A stretch of 64,000 nucleotides of DNA from Haliscomenobacter sp965225875 (GTDB lineage: Bacteria > Bacteroidota > Bacteroidia > Chitinophagales > Saprospiraceae): assembly GCF_965225875.1 (NCBI RefSeq), contig NZ_CBDDBS010000002.1, positions 3,534,001 through 3,598,000 on the forward strand, read 5' to 3'. The position numbers and the translations under genes are program-made. A model generated the notes under the pieces. It was not told where the DNA came from. It worked only from the letters and a program-made list of their open reading frames with translations, and did not search any database. This document shows, in pieces, positions 28,597-40,600 of this stretch; the first letter of the stretch is position 1, and every line of letters starts with the position of its first letter.

Positions 28597-31500
28597 ATGA
28601 ATAAATCATTTTCACTTTACACAAAATTTTGTAGCCGGGTATTTGCATTTTCACAGCAATTCGCATTTATACTGGTTACGTTGCTATCTCTTGTAGGTAC
28701 AAGAACAGCCTTCGCGCAAAGCTTACCCACTCAAGAATCTCAAATGCAGGAACGTGTTCAGCAGACCTTGAAAAAAAATGCTGAAACAATCCGATTTATC
28801 GAAAATAAGGGGCAGATCGCCAACAATGATGTGTTGTATTATTTCGAATCCAAGAATGGCTCCGTATACATAGAGCACAACCGGATTCGATTTGTTGCAA
28901 TAGATCATACACTGCTCGAGCCTTTGCCCGGAAAAACTAAATTGCTTCCAGGCGTTAAAGGAACGCATACGTTTTCCATTTATTTAGATGGCTCTAACCC
29001 TAACCCACATATTGAATTGGGGCAGGCTTTTAATACAAAATACAACTATTTCTTTGGAGAGGATACCAATAAATGGGTCTCATCTGTCCGGGCGGCTAAG
29101 GATTTAACGCTGGAGGATGTTTATCCGGGTATTGACTTGCGTCTGTACAGTACAAAGGGGGGCGCTCTTGAGTTTGACTGGATATTTGATGCAGGTGCTG
29201 ATTACAGCCAGGTTAAAATGCAGTTTGACGGCCAGGATAAGCTTGTCGTTAATGCAGATGGAAGCCTGCAGGTTGGCTTGCGTTTTACGGATGTTAAACT
29301 CAACATCCCGGAATCTTACCAGGTTACCGATGCAGGCAAGGTGCAGGTGCATTTCAACTTCAATAAATACAGCGATAACCAGATTGCGTTCACCACAAAC
29401 GATCACCTGGATCCTGATTTTCCATTGGTAATTGACCCTACCCTGTCCTGGGGTACTTTTGTCGATGGAGCAAACTCGAATTTTGATGCTTACCTCTATG
29501 CCATCCAGGTGGATCCGGATGATGGAACGGTGTATTGTGCCGGTGGAACCAACCGGGATTTTCCAACGGGCACCGCACCATATGATGCCAACGGATACCT
29601 CAATAGTGTAAGCGGACTTTCCGGAGGTACAGGCATTAGTTCTTTGCCCAATGTCGCTATCGTCTATAGAATGAATAGTAATGGCACCGACCTCTTGGAC
29701 TTGACACTTTACGGCCCTAGTACTATAAGCGGTACCAATAGGGTGATAGCACAGGCACTCAGCCTTTCCAGTGGTCGGGTATTTATTGGTGGGGCGACAA
29801 CCGTAGACATTCCGACGACAGGGTCGCCATTTGACAATGCCCGCAGCGGTACAGATGGTTTTGTCGCTGTGTTTTCCCGCGATCTGGGAACCCTACACTA
29901 TGCAACCTATCTGGGAGGCACTGGTGATGAAAATGTTGGCGTTACTTCCATTCGCGCCTTGAGTGATAACTCTTTTGTAGTAGGCTTGACGGCTGCTGCT
30001 GCATTGCCGGGCACGTACATCTCGGCAGGTGTTGCACAAACCACTTTCGGTGGTGGTAGCGATATGTATATCGCCAAATTCAGCAGCAATAATACCCTCA
30101 CTTGGGGGACTTATGTGGGCGGCTCCGGCACTGAAGTATTCAACGACCTGGAAGTTTTTGCAAATGGACGCGTAACGTTTGCTGGTTCAACAACCGGTAC
30201 GATTACACAGGTTAACAGTGCAGCGGGAAATAGCACTGGCTCTGATTCGGATGGCGTTTTAGGCGTGCTCAATTCTACTGCTACCAGTTTTAACTATTTA
30301 GATAAAATTGGTGGCACTGGCGACGACCGCATCAATGATGTGGAGATTGTGGGCGAGGTGCTTTATTGGACTGGCAGCGCCACTACTGTGTCTGGAACAG
30401 CGAACGACTTTCCAACCGGTGTAGGCGTTTACGATGCCACAGATAATGGTGGTATAGATGTAGTAGTTGGTAAGGTAAACGCAGGAGGATCATCGGGCTA
30501 CGCAGCTACCTTCTATGGTACCAGTGCGACAGATATCGGCAGTGGTATACGTCTTGTTTCACAAACAGATTGCGAAGGTAACGAATCCGTACTCTTAATG
30601 GTTTTCGGCGTAGTGGCTGGCTCAGGTCTTCCAACCCAAAATATCAATGGCGAGTCTTTTTTTAACAGTTCCCATACCAGCGGAGGAAACTTTAACTACG
30701 ACATGTTCTTTGCCGGATTTAATAGTTCTCTGAATACGCTGCTATACGGAACCTATATGGGCGGTAATGCGGATGACTACCTCGGTGATACTGGTGCACC
30801 AAGAGGTGCCAACCACTTGTGGGTAAATAATGGCTCAGTATTTCTGGGAACCACGACTCACAGTTCTTCGCTTAGCCCAACGCTTGTATCCGGCGGCTTT
30901 GATTCAAGCAAGTCAAATGGGGGTAACGATTCTCATATAATTCTGGCCATTCAATTCACTTCCTTGGTTGAAGTGGATTATGGTGATGCTCCAAGTTCTT
31001 ATGGTACTCCTTCGCACATTCTTGATTGTATGAATCTTCATATCGGCAACTTGTTGGATGCGGAAACGGCCGCTGCACCCAATGCACTGGCTACTGGGGA
31101 CGATATAGCAGGCCTCGATGATGAAGATGGGGTAAGTACATTGCCAACCCTTACAGCGGGGGGCCCTCAGAATGTTTCGGTCAATGTAAACAATATCGTC
31201 AATAATGAAGGTTCCGCGGCCACGCTGTACGGCTGGATCGATCTTAACAGTAATGGCCAGTTCGAAGCAAACGAAGTTGCTACAGTTTCCGTAGCAAGCG
31301 GGTTCACCGGAACTAAAACCTTGACCTGGACAGGTGTTTCGGTAAGCGGTGCTTTGGACCAGCATTATATGAGGATTAGATTGACGACATCCTCTTTAAC
31401 AGATGATACCGGAACCACAGCTGTGGATGAAAGGTCCACAGCTGTAGCTTCCACTGGCGAAGTCGAAGATTATTTACTTGCCGCTCCCGCCTCATCAGCA

Positions 31501-34500
31501 GACTTGTCGATCAGCAAAACGGACGGTAGTACAACCTACACCCCTGGGGTAGGTGTGACCTACACCGTGGTGGTGAGCAATGCAGGTCCAAGTAACGTAG
31601 TGGGTGCCACGGTAGCGGACAATGCACCAACGGGCACAACGATCACGAGCTGGTCAGCAGTTTTTGCTGGTGGGGCCACGGGCACCGCCAGCGGTACGGG
31701 CAACATCAGCCAGACGGTGAGCATCCCCTCTGGTGGCTCGATTACCTACACGATCACTGTATCGGTACCTTCCAGCCAAACGGGCAACCTGGTGAACACC
31801 GCCACGGTCAGTGTACCGAGCGGCACGACCGATCCAACTCCGGGCAACAACTCGGCAACAGATACGGATACTGCGACCCCATCGGCTGATCTGGTGATTA
31901 CCAAAACGGACGGTAGTGCAACCTACACCCCTGGGGTGGGTGTGACTTACACCGTGGTGGCAAGCAATGCAGGTCCAAGTAACGTAGTGGGAGCTACTGT
32001 AGCGGACAATGCACCAACGGGCACAACGATCACGAGCTGGTCAGCAGTTTTTGCCGGTGGCGCCACTGGCACTGCCAGCGGTACGGGCAACATCAGCCAG
32101 ACGGTGAGCATCCCCTCTGGTGGCTCGATTACCTATACGATCAATGTATCGGTACCTTCCAGCCGGACGGGCAATCTGGTGAACACTGCTACGGTCAGTG
32201 TGCCGAGCGGCACGACCGATCCAACTCCGGGCAACAACTCGGCAACAGATACGGATACTCCGGCCCCATCAGCTGATCTGGTAATTACCAAAACGGACGG
32301 CAGTGCGACGTACACCCCTGGGGTAGCTGTGACTTATACTGTGGTAGCAAGCAATGCAGGTCCAAGTAACGTAGTGGGAGCTACTGTCACAGACAATGCA
32401 CCAACGGGCACAACGATCACGAGCTGGAGTGCAGTTTTTGCTGGTGGCGCCACTGGCACTGCCAGTGGTACGGGCAACATCAGCCAGACGGTGAGCATCC
32501 CCTCTGGTGGCTCGATTACCTACACGATCACTGTATCGGTACCTTCCAGCCAAACGGGTAACCTGGTGAATACCGCCACGGTTAGTGTGCCGAGCGGCAC
32601 GACCGATCCAACTCCGGGCAACAACTCGGCAACAGATACGGATACTGCGGCCCCATCAGCTGACTTGTCAATCACCAAAACGGACGGCAGTACAACCTAT
32701 ACCCCTGGGGTGGGTGTGACTTATACCGTGGTAGCAAGCAATGCAGGTCCAAGTAATGTGGTGGGTGCTACTGTTACAGACAGTGCGCCTGCGGGCACGA
32801 CGATCAGCTCCTGGAGTGCAGTTTTTGCCGGTGGGGCCACGGGCACCGCCAGCGGCACAGGCAACATTAGTCAGACGGTGAGCATCCCCTCTGGTGGCTC
32901 GATTACCTACACGATCAATGTATCGGTACCCTCCAGCCAAACGGGTAATTTGGTGAACACTGCCACGGTCAGTGTACCGAGCGGTACGACCGACCCCACT
33001 CCGGGCAACAACTCGGCTACAGATACGGATACTGCGGCTCCATCGGCAGACTTGTCGATTACCAAAACGGACGGCAGTGCGACGTACACCCCTGGGGTAG
33101 GCGTGACCTACACCGTGGTGGCGAGCAATGCAGGTCCAAGTAATGTGGTGGGTGCTACTGTTACAGACAGTGCTCCAGCAGGTACCAGTATCAGCTCCTG
33201 GAGTGCAGTTTTTGCCGGTGGGGCCACCGGCACTGCCAGCGGTACAGGCAACATCAGCCAGACGGTGAGCATCCCTTCTGGTGGCTCGATTACGTATACG
33301 ATCAATGTATCGGTACCTTCCGGCCAAACGGGCAACCTGGTGAACACCGCCACGGTAAGTGTACCAAGCGGCACGACTGACCCAACTCCGGGCAACAACA
33401 CGGCAACAGATACGGATACTCCGGCCCCGTCGGCTGATATGGTAATTACCAAAACGGACGGCAGTGCAACGTATACCCCTGGGGTAGGCGTTACCTACAC
33501 GGTGGTAGCAAGCAACGTAGGTCCAAGTAACGTAGTGGGCGCCACAGTAGTGGACAATGCTCCTGCGGGCACAACGATCAGCTCCTGGAGTGCAGTTTTT
33601 GCCGGTGGAGCCACAGGCACCGCCAGCGGTACGGGCAACATCAGCCAGACGGTGAGCATCCCCTCTGGTGGCTCGATTACCTATACGATCAATGTATCGG
33701 TACCTTCCAGCCAAACGGGTAACCTGGTGAACACCGCCACGGTAAGTGTACCAAGCGGCACGACTGATCCAACTCCGGGCAATAACTCGGCTACGGATAC
33801 GGATACTCCGGCAGCATCGGCAGACTTGTCGATTACCAAAACGGATGGCAGTGCGACGTACACTCCTGGGGTAGCTGTGACCTACACGGTGGTCGCGAGC
33901 AATGCAGGTCCAAGTAATGTGGTGGGTGCCACGGTGGTGGACAATGCTCCTGCGGGCACAACGATCATCTCCTGGAGTGCAGTTTTTGCAGGTGGCGCTA
34001 CCGGCACGGCTAGCGGTACAGGCAACATCAGCCAGACGGTGAGCATCCCCTCTGGTGGCTCGATTACCTACACGATCACTGTATCGGTACCTTCCAGCCA
34101 AACGGGTAACCTGGTGAACACCGCCACCGTGAGTGTACCGAGCGGCACGACTGATCCAACTCCGGGCAACAACTCGGCAACAGATACGGATACTCCGGCC
34201 CCATCAGCTGATCTGGTAATTACCAAAACGGACGGCAGTGCAACCTATACTCCTGGGGTAGGTGTTACTTACACCGTGGTGGCAAGCAATGCAGGTCCGA
34301 GTAACGTAGTGGGTGCCACGGTAGTGGACAATGCTCCTGCGGGTACGACGATCATCTCCTGGAGTGCAGTTTTTGCAGGTGGCGCTACCGGCACGGCTAG
34401 CGGTACAGGCAACATCAGCCAGACGGTGAGCATCCCCTCTGGTGGCTCGATTACCTACACGATCACTGTATCGGTACCTTCCAGCCAAACGGGTAACCTG

Positions 34501-34647
34501 GTGAACACCGCCACCGTGAGTGTACCGAGCGGCACGACTGATCCAACTCCGGGCAACAACTCGGCAACAGATACGGATACTCCGGCCCCGTCGGCTGATC
34601 TGGTAATTACCAAAACGGATGGCAGTACCACCTACACCCTGGGGTAG
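28597..34647 (+). CDS. Giant DUF11-repeat T9SS protein (giant 2), N-terminal part up to frameshift
   Basis: Encodes 2,016 residues from ATG 28597, chosen because it gives a normal signal peptide (cleavage near residue 40, TAFAQS). Then follow a DUF7948-like region opening with the typical FIENKGQI (about 55-285), SBBP-like beta-propeller repeats (285-790, YCAGGTNRDFPTG and similar blades), one GEVED domain (790-965, VDYGDAP to GEVEDY), and DUF11 copies 1-8 plus the start of copy 9. The frame ends at TAG 34645-34647. Compared with every other copy, one C is missing in the CCCC of the T-P-G codons, leaving CCC at 34637-34639. The reading frame continues in the next ORF. With one base restored the gene would encode about 9,186 residues. 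Either a true mutation or a sequencing/assembly error. Confidence 0.85.
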   Translation: MNKSFSLYTKFCSRVFAFSQQFAFILVTLLSLVGTRTAFAQSLPTQESQMQERVQQTLKKNAETIRFIENKGQIANNDVLYYFESKNGSVYIEHNRIRFVAIDHTLLEPLPGKTKLLPGVKGTHTFSIYLDGSNPNPHIELGQAFNTKYNYFFGEDTNKWVSSVRAAKDLTLEDVYPGIDLRLYSTKGGALEFDWIFDAGADYSQVKMQFDGQDKLVVNADGSLQVGLRFTDVKLNIPESYQVTDAGKVQVHFNFNKYSDNQIAFTTNDHLDPDFPLVIDPTLSWGTFVDGANSNFDAYLYAIQVDPDDGTVYCAGGTNRDFPTGTAPYDANGYLNSVSGLSGGTGISSLPNVAIVYRMNSNGTDLLDLTLYGPSTISGTNRVIAQALSLSSGRVFIGGATTVDIPTTGSPFDNARSGTDGFVAVFSRDLGTLHYATYLGGTGDENVGVTSIRALSDNSFVVGLTAAAALPGTYISAGVAQTTFGGGSDMYIAKFSSNNTLTWGTYVGGSGTEVFNDLEVFANGRVTFAGSTTGTITQVNSAAGNSTGSDSDGVLGVLNSTATSFNYLDKIGGTGDDRINDVEIVGEVLYWTGSATTVSGTANDFPTGVGVYDATDNGGIDVVVGKVNAGGSSGYAATFYGTSATDIGSGIRLVSQTDCEGNESVLLMVFGVVAGSGLPTQNINGESFFNSSHTSGGNFNYDMFFAGFNSSLNTLLYGTYMGGNADDYLGDTGAPRGANHLWVNNGSVFLGTTTHSSSLSPTLVSGGFDSSKSNGGNDSHIILAIQFTSLVEVDYGDAPSSYGTPSHILDCMNLHIGNLLDAETAAAPNALATGDDIAGLDDEDGVSTLPTLTAGGPQNVSVNVNNIVNNEGSAATLYGWIDLNSNGQFEANEVATVSVASGFTGTKTLTWTGVSVSGALDQHYMRIRLTTSSLTDDTGTTAVDERSTAVASTGEVEDYLLAAPASSADLSISKTDGSTTYTPGVGVTYTVVVSNAGPSNVVGATVADNAPTGTTITSWSAVFAGGATGTASGTGNISQTVSIPSGGSITYTITVSVPSSQTGNLVNTATVSVPSGTTDPTPGNNSATDTDTATPSADLVITKTDGSATYTPGVGVTYTVVASNAGPSNVVGATVADNAPTGTTITSWSAVFAGGATGTASGTGNISQTVSIPSGGSITYTINVSVPSSRTGNLVNTATVSVPSGTTDPTPGNNSATDTDTPAPSADLVITKTDGSATYTPGVAVTYTVVASNAGPSNVVGATVTDNAPTGTTITSWSAVFAGGATGTASGTGNISQTVSIPSGGSITYTITVSVPSSQTGNLVNTATVSVPSGTTDPTPGNNSATDTDTAAPSADLSITKTDGSTTYTPGVGVTYTVVASNAGPSNVVGATVTDSAPAGTTISSWSAVFAGGATGTASGTGNISQTVSIPSGGSITYTINVSVPSSQTGNLVNTATVSVPSGTTDPTPGNNSATDTDTAAPSADLSITKTDGSATYTPGVGVTYTVVASNAGPSNVVGATVTDSAPAGTSISSWSAVFAGGATGTASGTGNISQTVSIPSGGSITYTINVSVPSGQTGNLVNTATVSVPSGTTDPTPGNNTATDTDTPAPSADMVITKTDGSATYTPGVGVTYTVVASNVGPSNVVGATVVDNAPAGTTISSWSAVFAGGATGTASGTGNISQTVSIPSGGSITYTINVSVPSSQTGNLVNTATVSVPSGTTDPTPGNNSATDTDTPAASADLSITKTDGSATYTPGVAVTYTVVASNAGPSNVVGATVVDNAPAGTTIISWSAVFAGGATGTASGTGNISQTVSIPSGGSITYTITVSVPSSQTGNLVNTATVSVPSGTTDPTPGNNSATDTDTPAPSADLVITKTDGSATYTPGVGVTYTVVASNAGPSNVVGATVVDNAPAGTTIISWSAVFAGGATGTASGTGNISQTVSIPSGGSITYTITVSVPSSQTGNLVNTATVSVPSGTTDPTPGNNSATDTDTPAPSADLVITKTDGSTTYTLG

Positions 34648-37600
34648 CTGTGACCTACACGGTGGTAGCAAGCAACGTAGGTCCAAGTAACGTAGTGGGC
34701 GCCACAGTAGTGGACAATGCTCCTGCGGGCACAACGATCACGAGCTGGAGCGCAGTTTTTGCAGGAGGCGCCACGGGCACCGCCAGCGGCACCGGCAACA
34801 TCAGTGAGCTGGTGAACATCCCGGCAAACGGCTCGATTACCTACACGATCAATGTATCGGTACCTTCCAACCAAACGGGGAATCTGGTGAATACCGCCAC
34901 GGTAAGTGTACCAAGCGGCACGACTGACCCAACTCCGGGCAACAACTCGGCTATAGATACAGACACTCCGGCAGCATCAGCTGATCTGGTAATTACCAAA
35001 ACGGATGGCAGTGCGACGTACACCCCTGGGGTAGGTGTGACTTACACCGTGGTAGCAAGCAATGCAGGTCCAAGTAATGTGGTAGGAGCTACTGTTACAG
35101 ACAGTGCTCCAGCAGGTACCAGTATCAGCTCCTGGAGTGCAGTTTTTGCTGGTGGAGCCACAGGTACCGCCAACGGTACAGGCAACATCAGCGAGCTGGT
35201 GAACATTCCTGCGAATGGCTCGATTACGTATACGATTACTGTATCGGTACCTTCCAGCCAAACGGGCAACCTGGTGAACACCGCCACGGTGAGTGTACCA
35301 AGCGGTACGACTGACCCAACTCCGGGCAACAACTCGGCTACAGATACGGATACTCCGGCAGCATCGGCTGATCTGGTAATTACCAAAACGGACGGCAGTG
35401 CGACCTATACCCCTGGGGTAGGTGTGACCTACACTGTGGTAGCAAGCAACGCAGGTCCAAGTAACGTAGTGGGAGCTACTGTCACAGACAGTGCGCCAGC
35501 TGGTACGACGATCACTTCTTGGAGTGCAGTTTTTGCCGGTGGAGCCACAGGTACCGCCAACGGCACGGGCAACATCAGCGAGCTGGTGAACATCCCTGCA
35601 AATGGCTCGATTACCTACACGATCAATGTATCGGTACCTTCCAGCCAAACGGGGAACCTGGTGAACACCGCCACAGTCAGTGTACCGAGCGGTACAACCG
35701 ACCCAACTCCGGGCAACAACTCGGCTACAGATACGGATACTCCGGCTCCATCGGCTGATCTGGTAATTACCAAAACGGATGGCAGTACGACCTACACCCC
35801 TGGGGTAGGTGTGACCTACACAGTGGTAGCAAGCAACGCAGGTCCAAGTAATGTGGTGGGAGCTACTGTTACAGACAGTGCTCCAGCAGGTACCAGTATC
35901 AGCTCCTGGAGTGCAGTTTTTGCTGGTGGAGCCACAGGTACCGCCAACGGTACAGGCAACATCAGCGAGCTGGTGAACATCCCTGCGAATGGCTCGATTA
36001 CCTATACGATCACTGTATCGGTACCCTCCAGCCAAACGGGTAATTTGGTGAACACCGCGACAGTCAGTGTACCGAGCGGCACGACTGACCCAACGCCGGG
36101 CAACAACTCGGCTACAGATACGGATACTCCAGCGCCATCGGCTGATCTGGCAATCACCAAAACGGACGGCAGTGCAACGTACACACCTGGGGTAGGTGTG
36201 ACTTACACCGTGGTGGCAAGCAATGCAGGTCCAAGTAATGTAGTGGGTGCCACGGTAGTGGACAATGCTCCAGCGGGCACAACGATCACGAGCTGGTCAG
36301 CGAGCTTTGCCGGAGGCGCTACAGGCACGGCCAATGGTACAGGCGACATCAGCGAGCTGGTGAACATTCCTGCAAATGGCTCGATTACCTACACGATCAC
36401 TGTATCGGTACCCTCCAGCCAAACGGGTAACCTGGTGAATACCGCCACGGTCAATGTACCGAGCGGCACGACCGATCCAACTCCGGGCGACAACACGGCT
36501 ACAGATACGGATACTCCGGCTCCATCAGCTGATCTGGTAATTACCAAAACGGACGGTAGTGCAAACTACACTCCTGGGGTAGGTGTGACCTACACAGTGG
36601 TAGCAAGCAACGCAGGTCCAAGTAATGTAGTGGGTGCCACAGTGGTGGATAATGCACCAGCGGGCACGACGATCAGCTCCTGGAGTGCAGTTTTTGCAGG
36701 AGGTGCCACAGGCACTGTCAATGGTACGGGCAACATCAGCGAGCTGGTGAACATCCCGGCAAATGGCTCGATTACGTATACGATTACTGTATCGGTACCT
36801 TCCAGCCAAACGGGTAATTTGGTGAACACTGCCACGGTCAGTGTACCAAGCGGCACGACCGATCCAACGCCTGGCAACAACACGGCAACAGATACAGACA
36901 CTCCAGCCCCAACAGCTGATCTGGTGATTACCAAGACGGACGGCAGTGCGACGTACACCCCTGGGGTAGGTGTGACTTACACCGTGGTGGCGAGCAACGC
37001 AGGACCAAGTAATGTGGTAGGAGCTACTGTTACAGACAGTGCCCCAGCGGGCACAACGATCACGAGTTGGTCAGCGAGCTTTGCAGGAGGCGCTACGGGC
37101 ATGGCCAATGGCACAGGCAATATCAGCGAACTGGTGAACATCCCGGCGAATGGCTCGATTACGTATACGATTACTGTATCGGTACCTTCCAGCCAAACGG
37201 GGAATCTGGTGAACACCGCCACGGTGAGTGTACCAAGCGGTACGACTGACCCAACTCCGGGCAACAACACGGCTACAGATACGGATACTCCGGCAGCATC
37301 CGCTGATCTGGTGATTACCAAAACGGATGGTAGTGCGACCTACACCCCTGGTGTGGGTGTGACTTACACCGTGGTAGCAAGCAACGCAGGTCCAAGTAAT
37401 GTAGTGGGTGCCACGGTAGTGGACAGTGCTCCCGCGGGCACCAGCATTAGCTCCTGGAGTGCAGTTTTTGCAGGAGGAGCTACAGGTACCGCCAATGGCA
37501 CAGGCAACATCAGCGAGCTGGTGAACATCCCTGCAAATGGCTCGATTACCTATACGATCAATGTATCGGTACCTTCCAGCCAAACGGGTAATTTGGTGAA

Positions 37601-40600
37601 CACTGCCACGGTCAGTGTACCAAGCGGCACGACCGATCCAACGCCTGGCAACAACACGGCAACAGATACAGACACTCCAGCCCCAACAGCTGATCTGGTG
37701 ATTACCAAAACGGACGGCAGTGCGACGTACACCCCTGGGGTAGGTGTGACTTACACCGTGGTAGCAAGCAATGCAGGTCCAAGTAATGTGGTAGGAGCTA
37801 CTGTTACAGACAGTGCTCCAGCAGGTACCAGTATCAGCTCCTGGAGTGCAGTTTTTGCTGGTGGAGCCACAGGTGCCGCCAACGGTACAGGCAACATTAG
37901 CGAGCTGGTGAACATCCCCTCTGGTGGCTCGATTACCTATACGATCAATGTATCGGTACCTTCCAGCCGGACGGGCAATTTGGTGAACACCGCCACGGTC
38001 AGTGTACCTAGAGGTACGACCGACCCAACGCCAGGCAACAACTCGGCAACAGATACGGATACTCCGACTCCATCGGCAGACTTGTCAATCACCAAAACGG
38101 ATGGTAGTGCAACCTACACCCCTGGGGTGGGTGTGACCTACACCGTTGTGGCGAGCAATGGAGGTCCAAGTAACGTAGTAGGTGCAACTGTAGTGGACAG
38201 TGCTCCATCTGGTACCACCATTACCTCTTGGAGTGCAGTTTTTGCAGGTGGCGCCACAGGTACCGCCAATGGTACAGGCAACATCAGCGAACTGGTGAAC
38301 ATCCCGGCAAACGGCTCGATTACGTACACGATCAATGTATCGGTACCCTCCAGCCAAACGGGTAACCTGGTGAACACCGCCACGGTAAGTGTACCAAGCG
38401 GCACAACCGACCCAACTCCAGGCAACAACACGGCAACAGATACGGATACTCCAGCAGCATCTGCAGACTTGTCAATCACCAAAACAGATGGCAGTGCCAC
38501 CTATACCCCTGGGGTAGCTGTGACCTACACCGTGGTGGCAAGCAATGCAGGTCCAAGTAATGTGGTGGGTGCCACGGTAGTAGACAATGCACCTGCAGGC
38601 ACAACGATCACAAGTTGGTCAGCGAGCTTTGCCGGAGGCGCTACAGGCACGGCCAATGGTACAGGCAACATCAGCGAGCTGGTGAACATCCCTGCAAATG
38701 GCTCGATTACCTATACGATCACTGTATCGGTACCTTCCAGCCAAACGGGTAACCTGGTGAACACCGCCACAGTCAGTGTACCGAGCGGTACAACCGATCC
38801 AACTCCGGGCAATAACACGGCAACAGATACGGATACTCCTGCTCCATCGGCTGATCTGGTAATCAGCAAAACGGACGGCAGTGCAACCTACACTCCTGGG
38901 GTGGGTGTGACCTACACCGTGGTAGCAAGCAACGCGGGTCCAAGTAATGTAGTAGGAGCTACTGTTACAGACAGTGCCCCAGCGGGCACGACGATCACGA
39001 GTTGGTCAGCGAGCTTTGCCGGAGGCGCTACAGGTGCTGCCAACGGTTCAGGCAACATCAGCGAGCTGGTGAACATTCCGGCAAATGGCTCGATTACCTA
39101 TACGATCAATGTATCGGTACCTTCCGACCAAACGGGCAACTTGGTGAATACCGCCACAGTCAGTGTACCGAGCGGCACGACCGACCCAACTCCGGGCAAC
39201 AACACGGCAACAGATACGGATACTCCGGCCCCATCTGCAGACTTGTCGATCAGCAAAACGAACGGCAGTGCGACCTATACCCCTGGAGTAGCTGTGACTT
39301 ATACCGTGGTGGCAAGCAACGCAGGTCCAAGTAACGTAGTGGGTGCCACGGTAGTGGACAATGCCCCAGCGGGCACAACGATCACGAGCTGGTCAGCGAG
39401 CTTTGCCGGCGGAGCTACAGGCACCGCCAACGGTACAGGCAACATCAGCGAGTTGGTGAATATCCCAGCAAATGGCTCGATTACGTATACGATCAATGTA
39501 TCGGTACCCTCCAGCCAAACGGGTAACCTGGTGAACACCGCCACGGTCAGTGTACCAAGCGGCACGACTGACCCAACTCCGGGCAACAACTCGGCTATAG
39601 ATACGGATACTCCTGCTCCATCGGCTGATCTGGTAATTACCAAAACGGATGGCAGTGCGACGTACACCCCTGGGGTAGGTGTGACTTACACCGTGGTAGC
39701 AAGCAACGCGGGTCCAAGTAATGTGGTGGGTGCTACGGTAGTGGACAATGCACCTGCGGGGACGACGATCACGAGTTGGTCAGCGAGCTTTGCAGGTGGA
39801 GCTACAGGCACCGCCAATGGTACAGGTAACATCAGCCAGACGGTGAACATCCCGGCGAATGGCTCGATTACGTATACGATCACTGTATCGGTACCTTCCA
39901 GCCAAACGGGTAACCTGGTGAATACCGCCACAGTCAGTGTACCGAGTGGCACGACCGATCCAACTCCGGGCGACAACACGGCTACAGATACGGATACTCC
40001 GGCTCCATCAGCTGATCTGGTAATCACTAAAATGGACGGTAGTGCAACCTACACCCCTGGGGTAGGCGTGACTTACACAGTGGTGGCAAGCAATGCAGGA
40101 CCAAGTAATGTGGTAGGAGCTACTGTTACAGACAGTGCCCCTGCGGGCACAACGATCACAAGTTGGTCAGCGAGCTTTGCCGGAGGCGCTACAGGCACGG
40201 CCAATGGTACAGGCGACATCAGCGAGCTGGTGAACATCCCTGCAACTGGCTCGATTACGTATACGATCAATGTATCGATACCTTCCAGCCAAACGGGTAA
40301 TCTGGTGAATACCGCCACGGTCAGTGTACCGAGCGGTACGACCGATCCAACGCCGGGCAACAACACGGCAACAGATACGGATACTCCTGCTCCATCAGCT
40401 GATCTGGTAATCACTAAAACGGACGGCAGTGCAACCTACACTCCTGGGGTAGGCGTGACCTACACCGTGGTAGCGAGCAATGCAGGTCCAAGTAATGTAG
40501 TAGGAGCTACTGTTACAGACAGTGCACCAGCGGGCACGACGATCACGAGTTGGTCAGCGAGCTTTGCTGGAGGCGCTACAGGCACGGCCAATGGCACAGG

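Noticed and set aside
34630..34655. Programmed ribosomal frameshift at the copy 9 junction
   Set aside because: The other 51 copies keep the frame and the site has no slippery heptamer such as A-AAA-AAG. A simple one-base loss from CCCC explains it better, though it cannot be excluded.
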